Assembly: GCA_025358455.1 (NCBI GenBank)
Contig: JANYJP010000057.1
Coordinates: 1 to 34,948, forward strand
Origin: Bacteroidales bacterium
Lineage (GTDB): Bacteria; Bacteroidota; Bacteroidia; Bacteroidales; VadinHA17
Direction of reading: 5' to 3'
DNA: 34,948 nt
Shown: in pieces, positions 25,371 to 33,305 of the stretch
Layout: every line of letters starts with the position of its first letter
How positions within the stretch are numbered: position 1 is the stretch's first letter
The notes under the pieces: generated by a model
Databases searched by the model: none
Told to the model about the DNA's origin: nothing
What the model saw: only the letters and a program-made list of their open reading frames with translations
Program-made: the position numbers and the translations under genes

Positions 25371-26981
25371 TTACTTATTGTATTCGTCAAAAAAGTCATT
25401 CCCTTTATCATCTGTAAGAATAAATGCAGGCATATTCTCTACCCTGATCTTCCTGATAGCTTCCATTCCAAGATCCTCAAAATCAACCATCTCCACAGCT
25501 TTTATATTCTCAGCTGCAAGTAGTGCTGCCGGACCACCTATTGATCCCAGATAAAAACCTCCATACTTTTTGCATGCGTCGATAACCTGGCGGCCGCGGT
25601 TCCCTTTTGCCAGCATTATTAATGATCCTCCCATGCTCTGGAAAAGATCAACATAAGAATCCATCCGTCCGGCTGTTGTAGGGCCAAAACTACCTGATGG
25701 CATCCCTTCCGGAGTTTTTGCCGGACCGGCATAGTATATGGGGTGATTTTTAAAATATTCCGGCATCGGTTTACCCTCATCAATAAGTTTTTTTATCTGT
25801 GCATGAGCAGCATCTCTTGCCACAATGAGTGTTCCGGAAAGACTCAGCCTTGTCTTGACAGTATATTTCGTAAGTTCTGCAAGTACCTCTTTCATAGGCC
25901 TGTCGAGTTCTATCTTAACAGGTTTTTCAAGTTCAGGCGCTTTTGCCGGCATAAAACGAGCCGGATTCCTCTCCAGATTCTCAAGGAAAATTCCTCTATC
26001 ATTGATATATGCTTTTATATTCCTGTCAGCGCTGCAGCTAACACCTAATCCGACCGGACAGGATGCAGCATGCCGGGGCAGCCTTATTACTCTAACATCA
26101 TGCACAAAATATTTACCGCCAAACTGAGCTCCGACACCATATTCGTGACAGATATTTTCAATTTTAGTTTCCCACTCCCTATCACGGAAGGCTCTTCCTG
26201 ATGAATTGCCGGTAAGGGGCAGATGATCAAGGTATCCCGCGGAAGCTTCCTTTACTGTTTTAAGAGTTGCTTCTGCAGATGTTCCACCAATCACCAGTGC
26301 GAGATGATATGGGGGGCATGCAGAGGTACCGAGTTCTTTTATCTTTTCCTTTACAAATTTAATGAGCGATACTTCATTTAAAAGTGATTTGGACTGCTGA
26401 TAGAGAAAGGATTTATTTGCTGAGCCGCCTCCCTTTGTTATAAAAAGAAATTCATATTTATTCCCCGGTGTTGCATATATATCAATCTGTGCCGGAAGGT
26501 TTGAACCGGAATTTTTCTCTTCAAACATTGTGAAAGGAACGATCTGGGAAAACCTCAGGTTTTTATTTTTATAAGTTTCAAAAATCCCTTTCGAAAGGTG
26601 TTCGGCATCATTGCCCCCGGTCCACACATCTTCTCCTTTTTTTCCGACAACAATTGCAGTCCCGGTATCCTGGCACCAGGGCAGATCACCTTTTGCCGAG
26701 ATCACGGTATTGCGAAGCATCATATATGCAACGAAACGGTCATTATCTGTCGCTTCCGGATCGTCAAGTATTTTTGCCAGCTTTTCCAGATGAGCGGTTC
26801 TGAGAAAAAAAGACAGGTCTGAAACAGCCTCCCGGGCAAGAAGTTCCAGCCCTTTTAAATCCACCTTCAGGATCTCTCTGCCTCCCTGATTAACAACTTT
26901 AACATAATCTTCCGTAACAAGTCGGTAGGTGGTTGAGTCCATCTCAATCTGAAATGGTTTCTCATAGATAAATTCTGCCAT
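25371..26981 (-). CDS. fumA: Class I fumarate hydratase (iron-sulfur)
   Basis: Single-chain fumarase (536 aa) that interconverts fumarate and malate in the cytoplasm with an oxygen-labile [4Fe-4S] cluster. The expected cluster cysteines are Cys103 ([10 protein letters not shown]), Cys222 (GTSACPPYH) and Cys316 ([11 protein letters not shown]); each is two residues short of E. coli FumA numbering (105, 224, 318). The N-terminal alpha domain and the C-terminal beta domain are fused, as in FumA/FumB: the beta domain includes [16 protein letters not shown] and [15 protein letters not shown]. Upstream, the metallo-beta-lactamase-fold gene ends 10 nt before it, so the two are probably co-transcribed. 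The gene symbol reflects family similarity. Confidence 0.95.
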   Translation of the reverse strand: MAEFIYEKPFQIEMDSTTYRLVTEDYVKVVNQGGREILKVDLKGLELLAREAVSDLSFFLRTAHLEKLAKILDDPEATDNDRFVAYMMLRNTVISAKGDLPWCQDTGTAIVVGKKGEDVWTGGNDAEHLSKGIFETYKNKNLRFSQIVPFTMFEEKNSGSNLPAQIDIYATPGNKYEFLFITKGGGSANKSFLYQQSKSLLNEVSLIKFVKEKIKELGTSACPPYHLALVIGGTSAEATLKTVKEASAGYLDHLPLTGNSSGRAFRDREWETKIENICHEYGVGAQFGGKYFVHDVRVIRLPRHAASCPVGLGVSCSADRNIKAYINDRGIFLENLERNPARFMPAKAPELEKPVKIELDRPMKEVLAELTKYTVKTRLSLSGTLIVARDAAHAQIKKLIDEGKPMPEYFKNHPIYYAGPAKTPEGMPSGSFGPTTAGRMDSYVDLFQSMGGSLIMLAKGNRGRQVIDACKKYGGFYLGSIGGPAALLAAENIKAVEMVDFEDLGMEAIRKIRVENMPAFILTDDKGNDFFDEYNK

Positions 26982-26991
26982 ATAAGTTGTG

Positions 26992-27837
26992 TTATGAAAT
27001 TAACTGAGATAAATTAAATTTTTCTTTTGCCCGAATTCCTTTGGGTGTCATTTCCAGTGTGCAGCATTCAACATTTTCGTCATGCTGGAAAACCAGGATA
27101 TAGTTATTGTCAAAGGCCTTTTTTAAAAGCCTTTCTTTTTCTTCGATTGTCCTGAGAGATTCGATATCATAGCTCATATTCCAGATTATAGGAATATGGG
27201 CAACTGTAGGTATCAGGTCGCCTGTATAAACTAATATCTTCCCATTATAATTAATTATAGGAATCATTAACCCGGGAGTATGTCCGTAACACATCATTAA
27301 AGAGAAACCCGGAAACAATTCCTCCTCATCATCCACAAGGTTTAGATGACCGCTTTGTTCAACTGGTAATATATTTTCCTCCAGAAAAGCATCAGCTTCG
27401 CGAGGGTTGTTTTTAATTGCCCACTCCCATTGCGTATGGCTTACATGGTAAATTGCCTTCGGAAAGGTAAGCTCATAGCCGTTGCCACTTTTATTACTCT
27501 TTATTCCTCCGCCGCAATGATCGGCATGAAGATGAGTCAGAAAGACATCAGTAATATCTTCCGGCCTGTATCCCCTGTTATTCAGTCCCTGAATAAGTCC
27601 TTCACCTCCATGCAGGTGTACATGGCGGAAGAATTTATCGTCCTGCTTATCTCCCCATCCCGTATCAACAAGAATAACATGATTTCCTGTTTCTACAATT
27701 AGTGATCTCAGAGGGAGCGCTATCAGGTTATTCTCGTCAGCAGAATAAACCCTTGACCATAAGACTTTTGGAATAACTCCAAACATGGCGCCTCCATCAA
27801 CCCTAAAACTGGCAATATTAAAAATCTGAAGCTTCAT
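26992..27837 (-). CDS. Metallo-beta-lactamase-fold hydrolase, lactonase-like
   Basis: Predicted 281-aa cytoplasmic metallohydrolase. The di-zinc motif HLHADH gives His102, His104, Asp106 and His107; further ligands are His186 (YGHTPGL), Asp207 (YTGDLIP) and His252 (FQHDEN). The arrangement and lack of a signal peptide resemble the N-acyl-homoserine-lactonase/MBL group rather than beta-lactamases, glyoxalase II or RNase J. It lies 10 nt before the fumarase gene, an odd partner, and 85 nt after the duplicated lipoprotein gene. Substrate unknown; a lactone or ester is likely. Confidence 0.88.
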   Translation of the reverse strand: MKLQIFNIASFRVDGGAMFGVIPKVLWSRVYSADENNLIALPLRSLIVETGNHVILVDTGWGDKQDDKFFRHVHLHGGEGLIQGLNNRGYRPEDITDVFLTHLHADHCGGGIKSNKSGNGYELTFPKAIYHVSHTQWEWAIKNNPREADAFLEENILPVEQSGHLNLVDDEEELFPGFSLMMCYGHTPGLMIPIINYNGKILVYTGDLIPTVAHIPIIWNMSYDIESLRTIEEKERLLKKAFDNNYILVFQHDENVECCTLEMTPKGIRAKEKFNLSQLIS

Positions 27838-27922
27838 CCTATTTTTATTAAAAACATTCTTAACAGGCCATTTGTTTCAGGCTTCAATTTTATTTAAAAG
27901 TTCCCATTCATCATATGGTTTC

Positions 27923-28771
27923 CTATTTCTCATTTGGGTCAATAGTACCGGCATAATGGGTCAGTGAATCAGGGATTGCTAATTTGAAGTGCGATTTTGC
28001 CAACTTTTCCATATCCTGGCGTTGATTCAGTGTTAAATCAATTGCATCACTATAGGCATCATCATATGATTTCCCCTTTTCCATCAGTTCACGTTCCTTT
28101 AATTCGGTTGCAACTGAGTATTCAGTCTCCTCGCACGAAACCTGACCATCTATCCATATCTCTTTCCCGGGAATAAAATGATACGACAAATCATTGCCAC
28201 TGAACCCAAAATCGGGGTAGACATTTTTGCGGACCATATAGCCATCTACTATCCAGATTGAAATACCATTCCGGGTGCCGGCAGGTACACGATAAATATT
28301 TTGAAGCTGAATACTGTCGGGTATACCTTTGATCTCTTTTATATTACTATAGTCTGTTGCAGAAACTTTTCTCAATGAGGCTTCATGAGCCAGACACAAT
28401 TCCAGATTTTTATGCCGGATTGTCTGTTCAAGCGACAGGGATGAATCGTGCGCAGCTATATATGTCCATCCAAATTTGGCCATAAGGTGACGCTCATTCA
28501 ATTCATGTGCCAGGGTGAGAAAATATTCCTCTGACGATATCGCGTTATCAATCCAGATCTCTCCTTTAGGATTAAATGGGTATCTCTGTTCATTTCCCCC
28601 ATAGAGAAATGAACTGAATATTTTCAATCTGACCTGATTCCCGTCAATTATCCAGATATTATAATTATCTTCTTTCCCATTGTAATAGCGGTATATACCT
28701 CCGACTTTTTTATTACTGCTACAACCGGCAGATATCACAAAAACGGTCAAAATGAATATTAATCTCTTCAT
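27923..28771 (-). CDS. Lipoprotein with two tandem copies of one domain
   Basis: Predicted 282-aa lipoprotein of unknown function. The signal ends in lipobox ISAGC (Cys17). The mature protein is an internal duplication: residues about 26-118 and 159-252 align along their length, with shared landmarks IYR, IWIIDG/IWIVDG, EIWIDN/EIWIDG, EEYFLTLAHELNERHLM/ETEYSVATELKERELM and an acidic helix after it. Copy one keeps a His-Glu pair (His89-Glu90) with AAHD; copy two has Thr-Glu and DDAYSDA. The helix recalls a HE-containing motif seen in small domains with the pattern HELxExxLM...YxxAH; a degenerate metal site is possible. It precedes the MBL-fold gene by 85 nt on the same strand. Confidence 0.75.
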   Translation of the reverse strand: MKRLIFILTVFVISAGCSSNKKVGGIYRYYNGKEDNYNIWIIDGNQVRLKIFSSFLYGGNEQRYPFNPKGEIWIDNAISSEEYFLTLAHELNERHLMAKFGWTYIAAHDSSLSLEQTIRHKNLELCLAHEASLRKVSATDYSNIKEIKGIPDSIQLQNIYRVPAGTRNGISIWIVDGYMVRKNVYPDFGFSGNDLSYHFIPGKEIWIDGQVSCEETEYSVATELKERELMEKGKSYDDAYSDAIDLTLNQRQDMEKLAKSHFKLAIPDSLTHYAGTIDPNEK

Positions 28772-29140
28772 TGATAAATGAATTAATTTAAAATAACAGG
28801 GTATTAATGTTTCATAGTTAATTCAAATTGAAAAGTATTTCACGTAAATCGTGATGTTTGGATCTATTCAATAAATATTTCAAGCTTAAAATTAAGCATA
28901 AGTGTCAAATTTAACAGGTTTCCCGGGAAATATAATTCAGATAGTTAACATCTTGTTCCGGCCTGGTTATTATGCTAATGCAGAGAATTTTTCGTCTGCA
29001 AATACTTTATCCCAAAGTTAAACCAGACGACAGGTAATCAGAAAATTTAAGCGATTTGTCAAATGAATAGAGAACATTAGTACTTGAAAATAACCTGCTG
29101 TTTGCTTAATTTAGCATTTCAATAAGTTTAATTTCTTCAA
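28772..29140. other. 369-nt intergenic region with hairpins, no gene seen
   Basis: Divergent gap between the lipoprotein gene (minus) and the ABC transmembrane gene (plus). No ORF with a credible start was seen. It contains several perfect small inverted repeats: TCACG/CGTGA (28840-28854), GCTTAA/TTAAGC (28884-28897) and the nested stem-loop at 28992-29030. A minus-strand TAnnTTTG match (TAAATTTG, 28906-28913) lies 135 nt from the lipoprotein start, without a -33 partner. The size and density of dyads leave room for a regulatory or small RNA element. Confidence 0.5.
28992..29030. other. Symmetric nested stem-loop, possible structured RNA
   Basis: Outer arms TCGTCTG (28992-28998) and CAGACGA (29024-29030) and inner arms ACTTT (29004-29008) and AAAGT (29014-29018) are exact reverse complements. 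They are separated by 5-nt internal-loop strands on each side and a 5-nt apical loop, giving a 39-nt symmetric structure. It lies 111 nt upstream of the ABC transmembrane gene. Whether it is transcribed cannot be seen. Confidence 0.35.
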
Positions 29141-30061
29141 ATGACTTTCAAAGAAATCGTTTCAAAATATAAGAATCCTATCGGATTGATTCTACTTTTT
29201 GTCCTTATCGAAAATGTATCATTTATCATTGAACCTACATTTTTCGGAAAATTACTCGATTCACTTATTGACCACTTTTACGACCATGAAAAGGTAGATT
29301 ACATTTATCCTTTGATAATATGGATAATAGTGTATTTAATAAATGTTGTGGGTGGTACACTTCACAGACTTTTCAATGGCAGCATCTATTCAAATATGTA
29401 TGCTGATCTCGCGATTGACGTGGTTATTGAATCAAAAAGCAGGGGTGACCAGTCTTCTAAAATGCTTGTGCGAGCTGAGCTGGTAAAAGAATATATAGTT
29501 TTTTTTAAAGAGCGCCTTCCGGAAGTAATGTGGCAATTATCGGCCACTGCAGGAGCTATAATTGCATTGTTTTTTTATGATTACAGGATAGCGCTGGTGT
29601 GTATTGGAGTAATAATACCGATCGCGTACATTAATAATCTTAACAGAAAAAAGGTCACAATGCTCCAGACTGACATCCATGACAACCAGGAAGAACTTTT
29701 CAATCTGATCGAAACCAGAGACACACAAAAGATAAGTCAGTTTTACAGGAATACCATATCGCCCAAAACCAGGATTGCCAGATGGAATGCATTCGGATAC
29801 AGCTCAGTTAAGATATTGCTTATAGTGATATTTATTGTGGTATTGTTTATTTGTGTTGATGTCGATAAATTTACAACCGGCAAAATTTATTCTATAGTTG
29901 CATATTTGTGGACTTTTATTGCTTCAACTGACTACTTACCGGAATTAATGGAGAGCCTTGGTTCGGTAAAAGACCTTAACCAAAGGTTTGACGCGGACGA
30001 CAATAAAGGCTCTGCTCGTATAAAGACTTTAGAAAAATCCCCGTACCCAATGGATAATTGA
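29141..30061 (+). CDS. ABC transporter six-helix transmembrane domain, no ATPase
   Basis: Predicted 306-aa inner-membrane protein. Hydrophobic segments fit the six-helix fold of ABC exporter transmembrane domains: PIGLILLFVLIENVSFII, YPLIIWIIVYLINVVGG, ATAGAIIALFFYDYRIALV and ILLIVIFIVVLFICVDV among others. Phrases such as EPTFFGKLLDSLIDHF and HDNQEELFNLIE are typical of that fold. I recall a family of stand-alone domains of this type (ABC_membrane_3). There is no Walker A, LSGGQ or Walker B motif in this protein or its neighbours, so it cannot hydrolyse ATP alone. It needs a distant ATPase or has another role. The esterase gene follows after 47 nt and may be co-transcribed. Confidence 0.75.
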   Translation: MTFKEIVSKYKNPIGLILLFVLIENVSFIIEPTFFGKLLDSLIDHFYDHEKVDYIYPLIIWIIVYLINVVGGTLHRLFNGSIYSNMYADLAIDVVIESKSRGDQSSKMLVRAELVKEYIVFFKERLPEVMWQLSATAGAIIALFFYDYRIALVCIGVIIPIAYINNLNRKKVTMLQTDIHDNQEELFNLIETRDTQKISQFYRNTISPKTRIARWNAFGYSSVKILLIVIFIVVLFICVDVDKFTTGKIYSIVAYLWTFIASTDYLPELMESLGSVKDLNQRFDADDNKGSARIKTLEKSPYPMDN

Positions 30062-30108
30062 TTATTTTGTTCATTTCCAAAACTCTGATCTATTAAAACC
30101 TTACAACC

Positions 30109-30972
30109 ATGAAACAACTTTTAACAACTATTTTCTTTTTGACTTTCGTTCATTGCCTTGCCGGACAGACCGGTAAGGTATCCGACAATCTTACAGTACC
30201 AAGCAGGATTTTAAAAATGGACCGTAAATATGCGGTATATCTGCCTCCCGATTATGAGACTTCACAACGCAGTTATCCTGTTCTGTATTTATTACATGGA
30301 GCAGGTGATGATCAGACTGGCTGGGTTCAGTTTGGTGAAGTACTGAGAATAACTGATGATGCAATTAAATCAGGTTTATCTACTCCAATGATAATCATTA
30401 TGCCTGATGCCAATACCGGAAAACGCGGTTATGTAAATGATGTAAAGGGAGAATGGCGTTATGAGGATTTCTTCTTTCAGGAATTAATGCCCTTTGTTGA
30501 AAAAACATACAGGATAAAAGCAGAAAAAAGATATCGTGCAGTAGCAGGTTTGTCGATGGGTGGTGAAGGCACATTCATTTATGCTCTGCATCATCCGGAA
30601 CTCTTTTCATCAGCCTGTCCGCTAAGCGCTGCAACAGGTCCGGCAAGCATTGATGATCTGAAGAATTACAGGTTATGGCAGGGAGTTGAAGGAATTTCTG
30701 ACCCTGACAAAGAAGCCTATTTTAATAAATACAGCGTTTTGAACCTGATCCAGAACATGCCCGATGACCAGAAAAAAGCTGTCAGGTGGTATATCGATTG
30801 TGGTGATGATGATTTTCTTTATGAGGGTAATTGCCTTGTGCATATAGCTATGCGCAAGGAAGATATTCCTCACGAATTCAGAATACGCGATGGCGTTCAC
30901 AGCTGGACATACTGGAGAGCCTCATTGCCAAACGTTCTGGAGTTTGTATCAATGGGGTTTCATCAGTTCTAA
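30109..30972 (+). CDS. Exported esterase, alpha/beta-hydrolase fold
   Basis: Predicted 287-aa secreted esterase of the putative-esterase (esterase D/feruloyl-esterase/mycolyltransferase-like) family. A Sec signal precedes cleavage near CLAGQ. The nucleophile elbow GLSMGG places Ser149; the acid is probably in CGDDDFLY (Asp233-235) and the base His264 (DGVHSWTYWR). Oxyanion-region sequence YLLHGAGDDQTGW is also present. Similar enzymes remove acetyl or feruloyl groups from plant polysaccharides, but no glycan-active gene is adjacent, so the substrate is open. It starts 47 nt after the ABC domain gene and converges with the phospholipase D gene. Confidence 0.9.
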   Translation: MKQLLTTIFFLTFVHCLAGQTGKVSDNLTVPSRILKMDRKYAVYLPPDYETSQRSYPVLYLLHGAGDDQTGWVQFGEVLRITDDAIKSGLSTPMIIIMPDANTGKRGYVNDVKGEWRYEDFFFQELMPFVEKTYRIKAEKRYRAVAGLSMGGEGTFIYALHHPELFSSACPLSAATGPASIDDLKNYRLWQGVEGISDPDKEAYFNKYSVLNLIQNMPDDQKKAVRWYIDCGDDDFLYEGNCLVHIAMRKEDIPHEFRIRDGVHSWTYWRASLPNVLEFVSMGFHQF

Positions 30973-31031
30973 GTAACAGACAGGTTTTAAACACACATCA
31001 GGGGGGCGGTGGGCAAAACGGGGAGTTAGGA

Positions 31032-32213
31032 TCAGATAGAATGTGGTTTTGATTTCCTGGTCGTAAGAAGGAACATTATCCTCATCATAAACCTTATCAT
31101 CTGGTAGGAAAACCAGTCGGACAACTGAAACACCCAGGTTTTTCGTTTTGTATATTCCTTAAATGTAATCTGCCGGCAATCCTTTTTGATGATTTTAAGA
31201 AGTAATTGCTCAAACTGACCTGAGAAACCGGGATCCAGTATATTTGCATTGGTTTCAACACTTCCATAATCGCTCAGGTGGTTCATATTATAGCTGCCTA
31301 TAGTGCACCAGATGCCATCAACAGTGGCGACTTTGGCATGAAGATTTGAAGGCACGTATTCATAAATTTTAATATTATTCCGTAGAATAAAATCATACAG
31401 GAAATTAGTTGCTCTTTTAAATACCCTGGCATCCGATTCAGCAGACAGAACTATTTTTATGTCCACTCCGCGAAGGCTTGCATTTCTAAGGAGTTTACGT
31501 TCATTACGACCAGGCAGGAAGTAGCTTGCAAAAATTATCATACGGTCGTGCGAATGTTTCAGAGCAGAACGATAACTTTTCAAAATCTCAATTTTATTTC
31601 TGTACCAGTTATTCTGTATTACTTTTACCCTCACATTATCCTCAAAATAAGTGGGGAAATGTAATGTTTCACGCGACCGTTCCTTTCGTGGAATAAATGT
31701 TCTGTTCCATAACCTCTTAAGGATTAGCAGAATTTGTCCACATTCCGGACCTTTTATCAGTATGGCAAAATCGAGCCATTCTTTCATATCAGGCGTGCCA
31801 TGATAGCGGTTTGCAACATTCATACCACCTATAATACCAACCTCACCATCTACAAGCAGAACTTTATGATGAAGTCTGAGGCTAAACTGAAACCCTTTGG
31901 TAATTAATCCCGGGGAAAATTTCCTGAAAAGAATTCCGGCATTCTCAACCATTGTTATCATTTCTTTGGAAAAAGTACTTCCTCCATAGGCGTCCAGCAG
32001 AAAATATACTAATACGCCACGTTCAGAAGCCCGTATCAGAGCATTTACAAAACGTCTGCCGGTTTCATCATCATCTACAATGTATGTCTGAAAATGGATA
32101 TACTTTGTTGCTTCGTCAATAGCCTTTTCACATGCAGCAAAATATGATTCACCACTTCGGAGAAGTTCTATGGAATGTCCGTTTCGATAATCGTGTCTTA
32201 CAGGAATTTTCAT
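31032..32213 (-). CDS. Phospholipase D-family protein, cardiolipin synthase-like
   Basis: Predicted 393-aa phosphatidyltransferase-type protein with two HKD motifs: His115-Lys117-Asp122 (RLHHKVLLVDG) and His292-Lys294-Asp299 (LHAKVATVDG), each followed by Gly and Ser/Asn residues (IIGGMN; TIGSYN). The overall layout resembles bacterial cardiolipin synthases, which join two phosphatidylglycerol molecules. Unlike ClsA it has no N-terminal transmembrane helices, so it is closer to the ClsB type; a basic, hydrophobic C-terminus (FMMRIMFLLTTRK) may touch the membrane. The gene stands alone; a TATATTTG box on the minus strand (32243-32250) lies 30 nt upstream. Phospholipase or nuclease activity remains possible. 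Confidence 0.88.
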   Translation of the reverse strand: MKIPVRHDYRNGHSIELLRSGESYFAACEKAIDEATKYIHFQTYIVDDDETGRRFVNALIRASERGVLVYFLLDAYGGSTFSKEMITMVENAGILFRKFSPGLITKGFQFSLRLHHKVLLVDGEVGIIGGMNVANRYHGTPDMKEWLDFAILIKGPECGQILLILKRLWNRTFIPRKERSRETLHFPTYFEDNVRVKVIQNNWYRNKIEILKSYRSALKHSHDRMIIFASYFLPGRNERKLLRNASLRGVDIKIVLSAESDARVFKRATNFLYDFILRNNIKIYEYVPSNLHAKVATVDGIWCTIGSYNMNHLSDYGSVETNANILDPGFSGQFEQLLLKIIKKDCRQITFKEYTKRKTWVFQLSDWFSYQMIRFMMRIMFLLTTRKSKPHSI

Positions 32214-32242
32214 AAGATTATGTTACGTTCATATCCCTGATA

Positions 32243-32250
32243 CAAATATA
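32243..32250 (-). promoter_or_regulatory. Candidate -7 box for the cardiolipin synthase-like gene
   Basis: Minus strand reads TATATTTG, an exact TAnnTTTG match, 30 nt from the ATG at 32213. No TTTG was found at the -33 distance, so the support is one box and position. Confidence 0.4.
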
Positions 32251-32360
32251 GAATATAAAAACAAGATCATTAGGTTCATCTTTTTTACATTACTCTTCTT
32301 AATAATTTTAAAAACCGGTATGAAAATCAAATCCATTTTCCCTTGGATACATTTTTATAA

Positions 32361-32368
32361 TAACTTTG
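32361..32368 (+). promoter_or_regulatory. Candidate -7 box for the exported TIM-barrel/mpl unit
   Basis: TAACTTTG matches TAnnTTTG and lies 70 nt upstream of the ATG at 32438. TTTT (32336-32339) occurs 21 nt upstream in the -33 position, one base off TTTG. Confidence 0.45.
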
Positions 32369-32437
32369 TTACCTTAAATATCTATCAGGATTAGTTATTG
32401 GTTATTTTTATCAGGTATTTCCCAAAGAATGTAAAAA

Positions 32438-33304
32438 ATGAACAGAAGAAAAATGATAAAAAACATAGCTGGTGCAGCAGTAGTTACTGCAGCAAGCCCT
32501 TTCGAAAGTGTTTTTGCCGGAGTGGATCATGGATCCATCGTGCTAAAAGGTAATATTCATCATTCGGTAAGTCAGTGGTGTTTTGGTGATATTCCACTGG
32601 AAGATTTTGCCAAAATATGTAAAGAAATAGGGCTGGAATCCATTGAGCTGCTTCAGGAAAAAGACTGGGCAACTGTAGCAAAGTACGGGCTTAAATGTGC
32701 TGTAGGCTATGCCACCGACTGGGGTATTCCCAAAGGTTTTAACCGATCCGAAAATCATGAAAAACTGATAACTGACTTTGAAAATATGATCCCAAAGGCT
32801 GCCGCCGCGGGAGTGCCAAATCTTATCTGTTTCTCAGGCAACCGCGAGGGTCAGAATGACAATGAGGGAATGATAACCTGTGCAAAAGGGTTACGGAAAC
32901 TTATGCCAACAGCTGAAAAACATGGAGTCACAATCATCATGGAACTTCTTAACAGCTATGGACATAAGGATTACCAGTGCGATAAAACAGCATGGGGATC
33001 AGCGCTTTGCGAGATGGTTGGGTCAGAGAGATTTAAGCTTCTATATGATATTTACCATATGCAGATAATGGAAGGAAACGTCTGCGACACAATAACAAAG
33101 TACAGTCCATACATTGCACATATTCACACAGGTGGAGTACCCGGAAGGCATGAACTTGATGAAACTCAGGAGCTATTTTACCCTGCAATAATGAGGGCCT
33201 TATTGAAAACTGGATATAAAGGATTTGTAGGGCAGGAATTTGTACCTGCACAAACAGATAAAATTGAGTCATTAAGGAAATGCATCCAAATATGTGATGT
33301 ATAG
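32438..33304 (+). CDS. Exported TIM-barrel protein, hydroxypyruvate isomerase-like (second copy)
   Basis: Predicted 288-aa sugar isomerase/epimerase-fold protein with a twin-arginine-like signal (NRRKMIKNIAGAAVVTAAS, cleavage near SVFAG). Conserved metal/catalytic residues: Glu169 (IIMELLN), Asp204 and His207 in LYDIYHMQIMEGN, His230 (AHIHTGGVPGRHE) and Glu267 (GQEFVP). It shares these motifs with the exported protein at 12290-13234 but differs in the N-terminal half, so the two are paralogues with probably different substrates. Its stop codon is one base from the preferred ATG of mpl, so the two are translated from one transcript. A functional link to cell-wall recycling is not obvious. Confidence 0.87.
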   Translation: MNRRKMIKNIAGAAVVTAASPFESVFAGVDHGSIVLKGNIHHSVSQWCFGDIPLEDFAKICKEIGLESIELLQEKDWATVAKYGLKCAVGYATDWGIPKGFNRSENHEKLITDFENMIPKAAAAGVPNLICFSGNREGQNDNEGMITCAKGLRKLMPTAEKHGVTIIMELLNSYGHKDYQCDKTAWGSALCEMVGSERFKLLYDIYHMQIMEGNVCDTITKYSPYIAHIHTGGVPGRHELDETQELFYPAIMRALLKTGYKGFVGQEFVPAQTDKIESLRKCIQICDV

Positions 33305-33305
33305 G

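Noticed and set aside
29101-29130. TTTG-N18-TAAGTTTA promoter-like pair before the ABC-domain gene
   Set aside because: The -7 box has a mismatch and ends 10 nt before the ATG, which would leave almost no leader.
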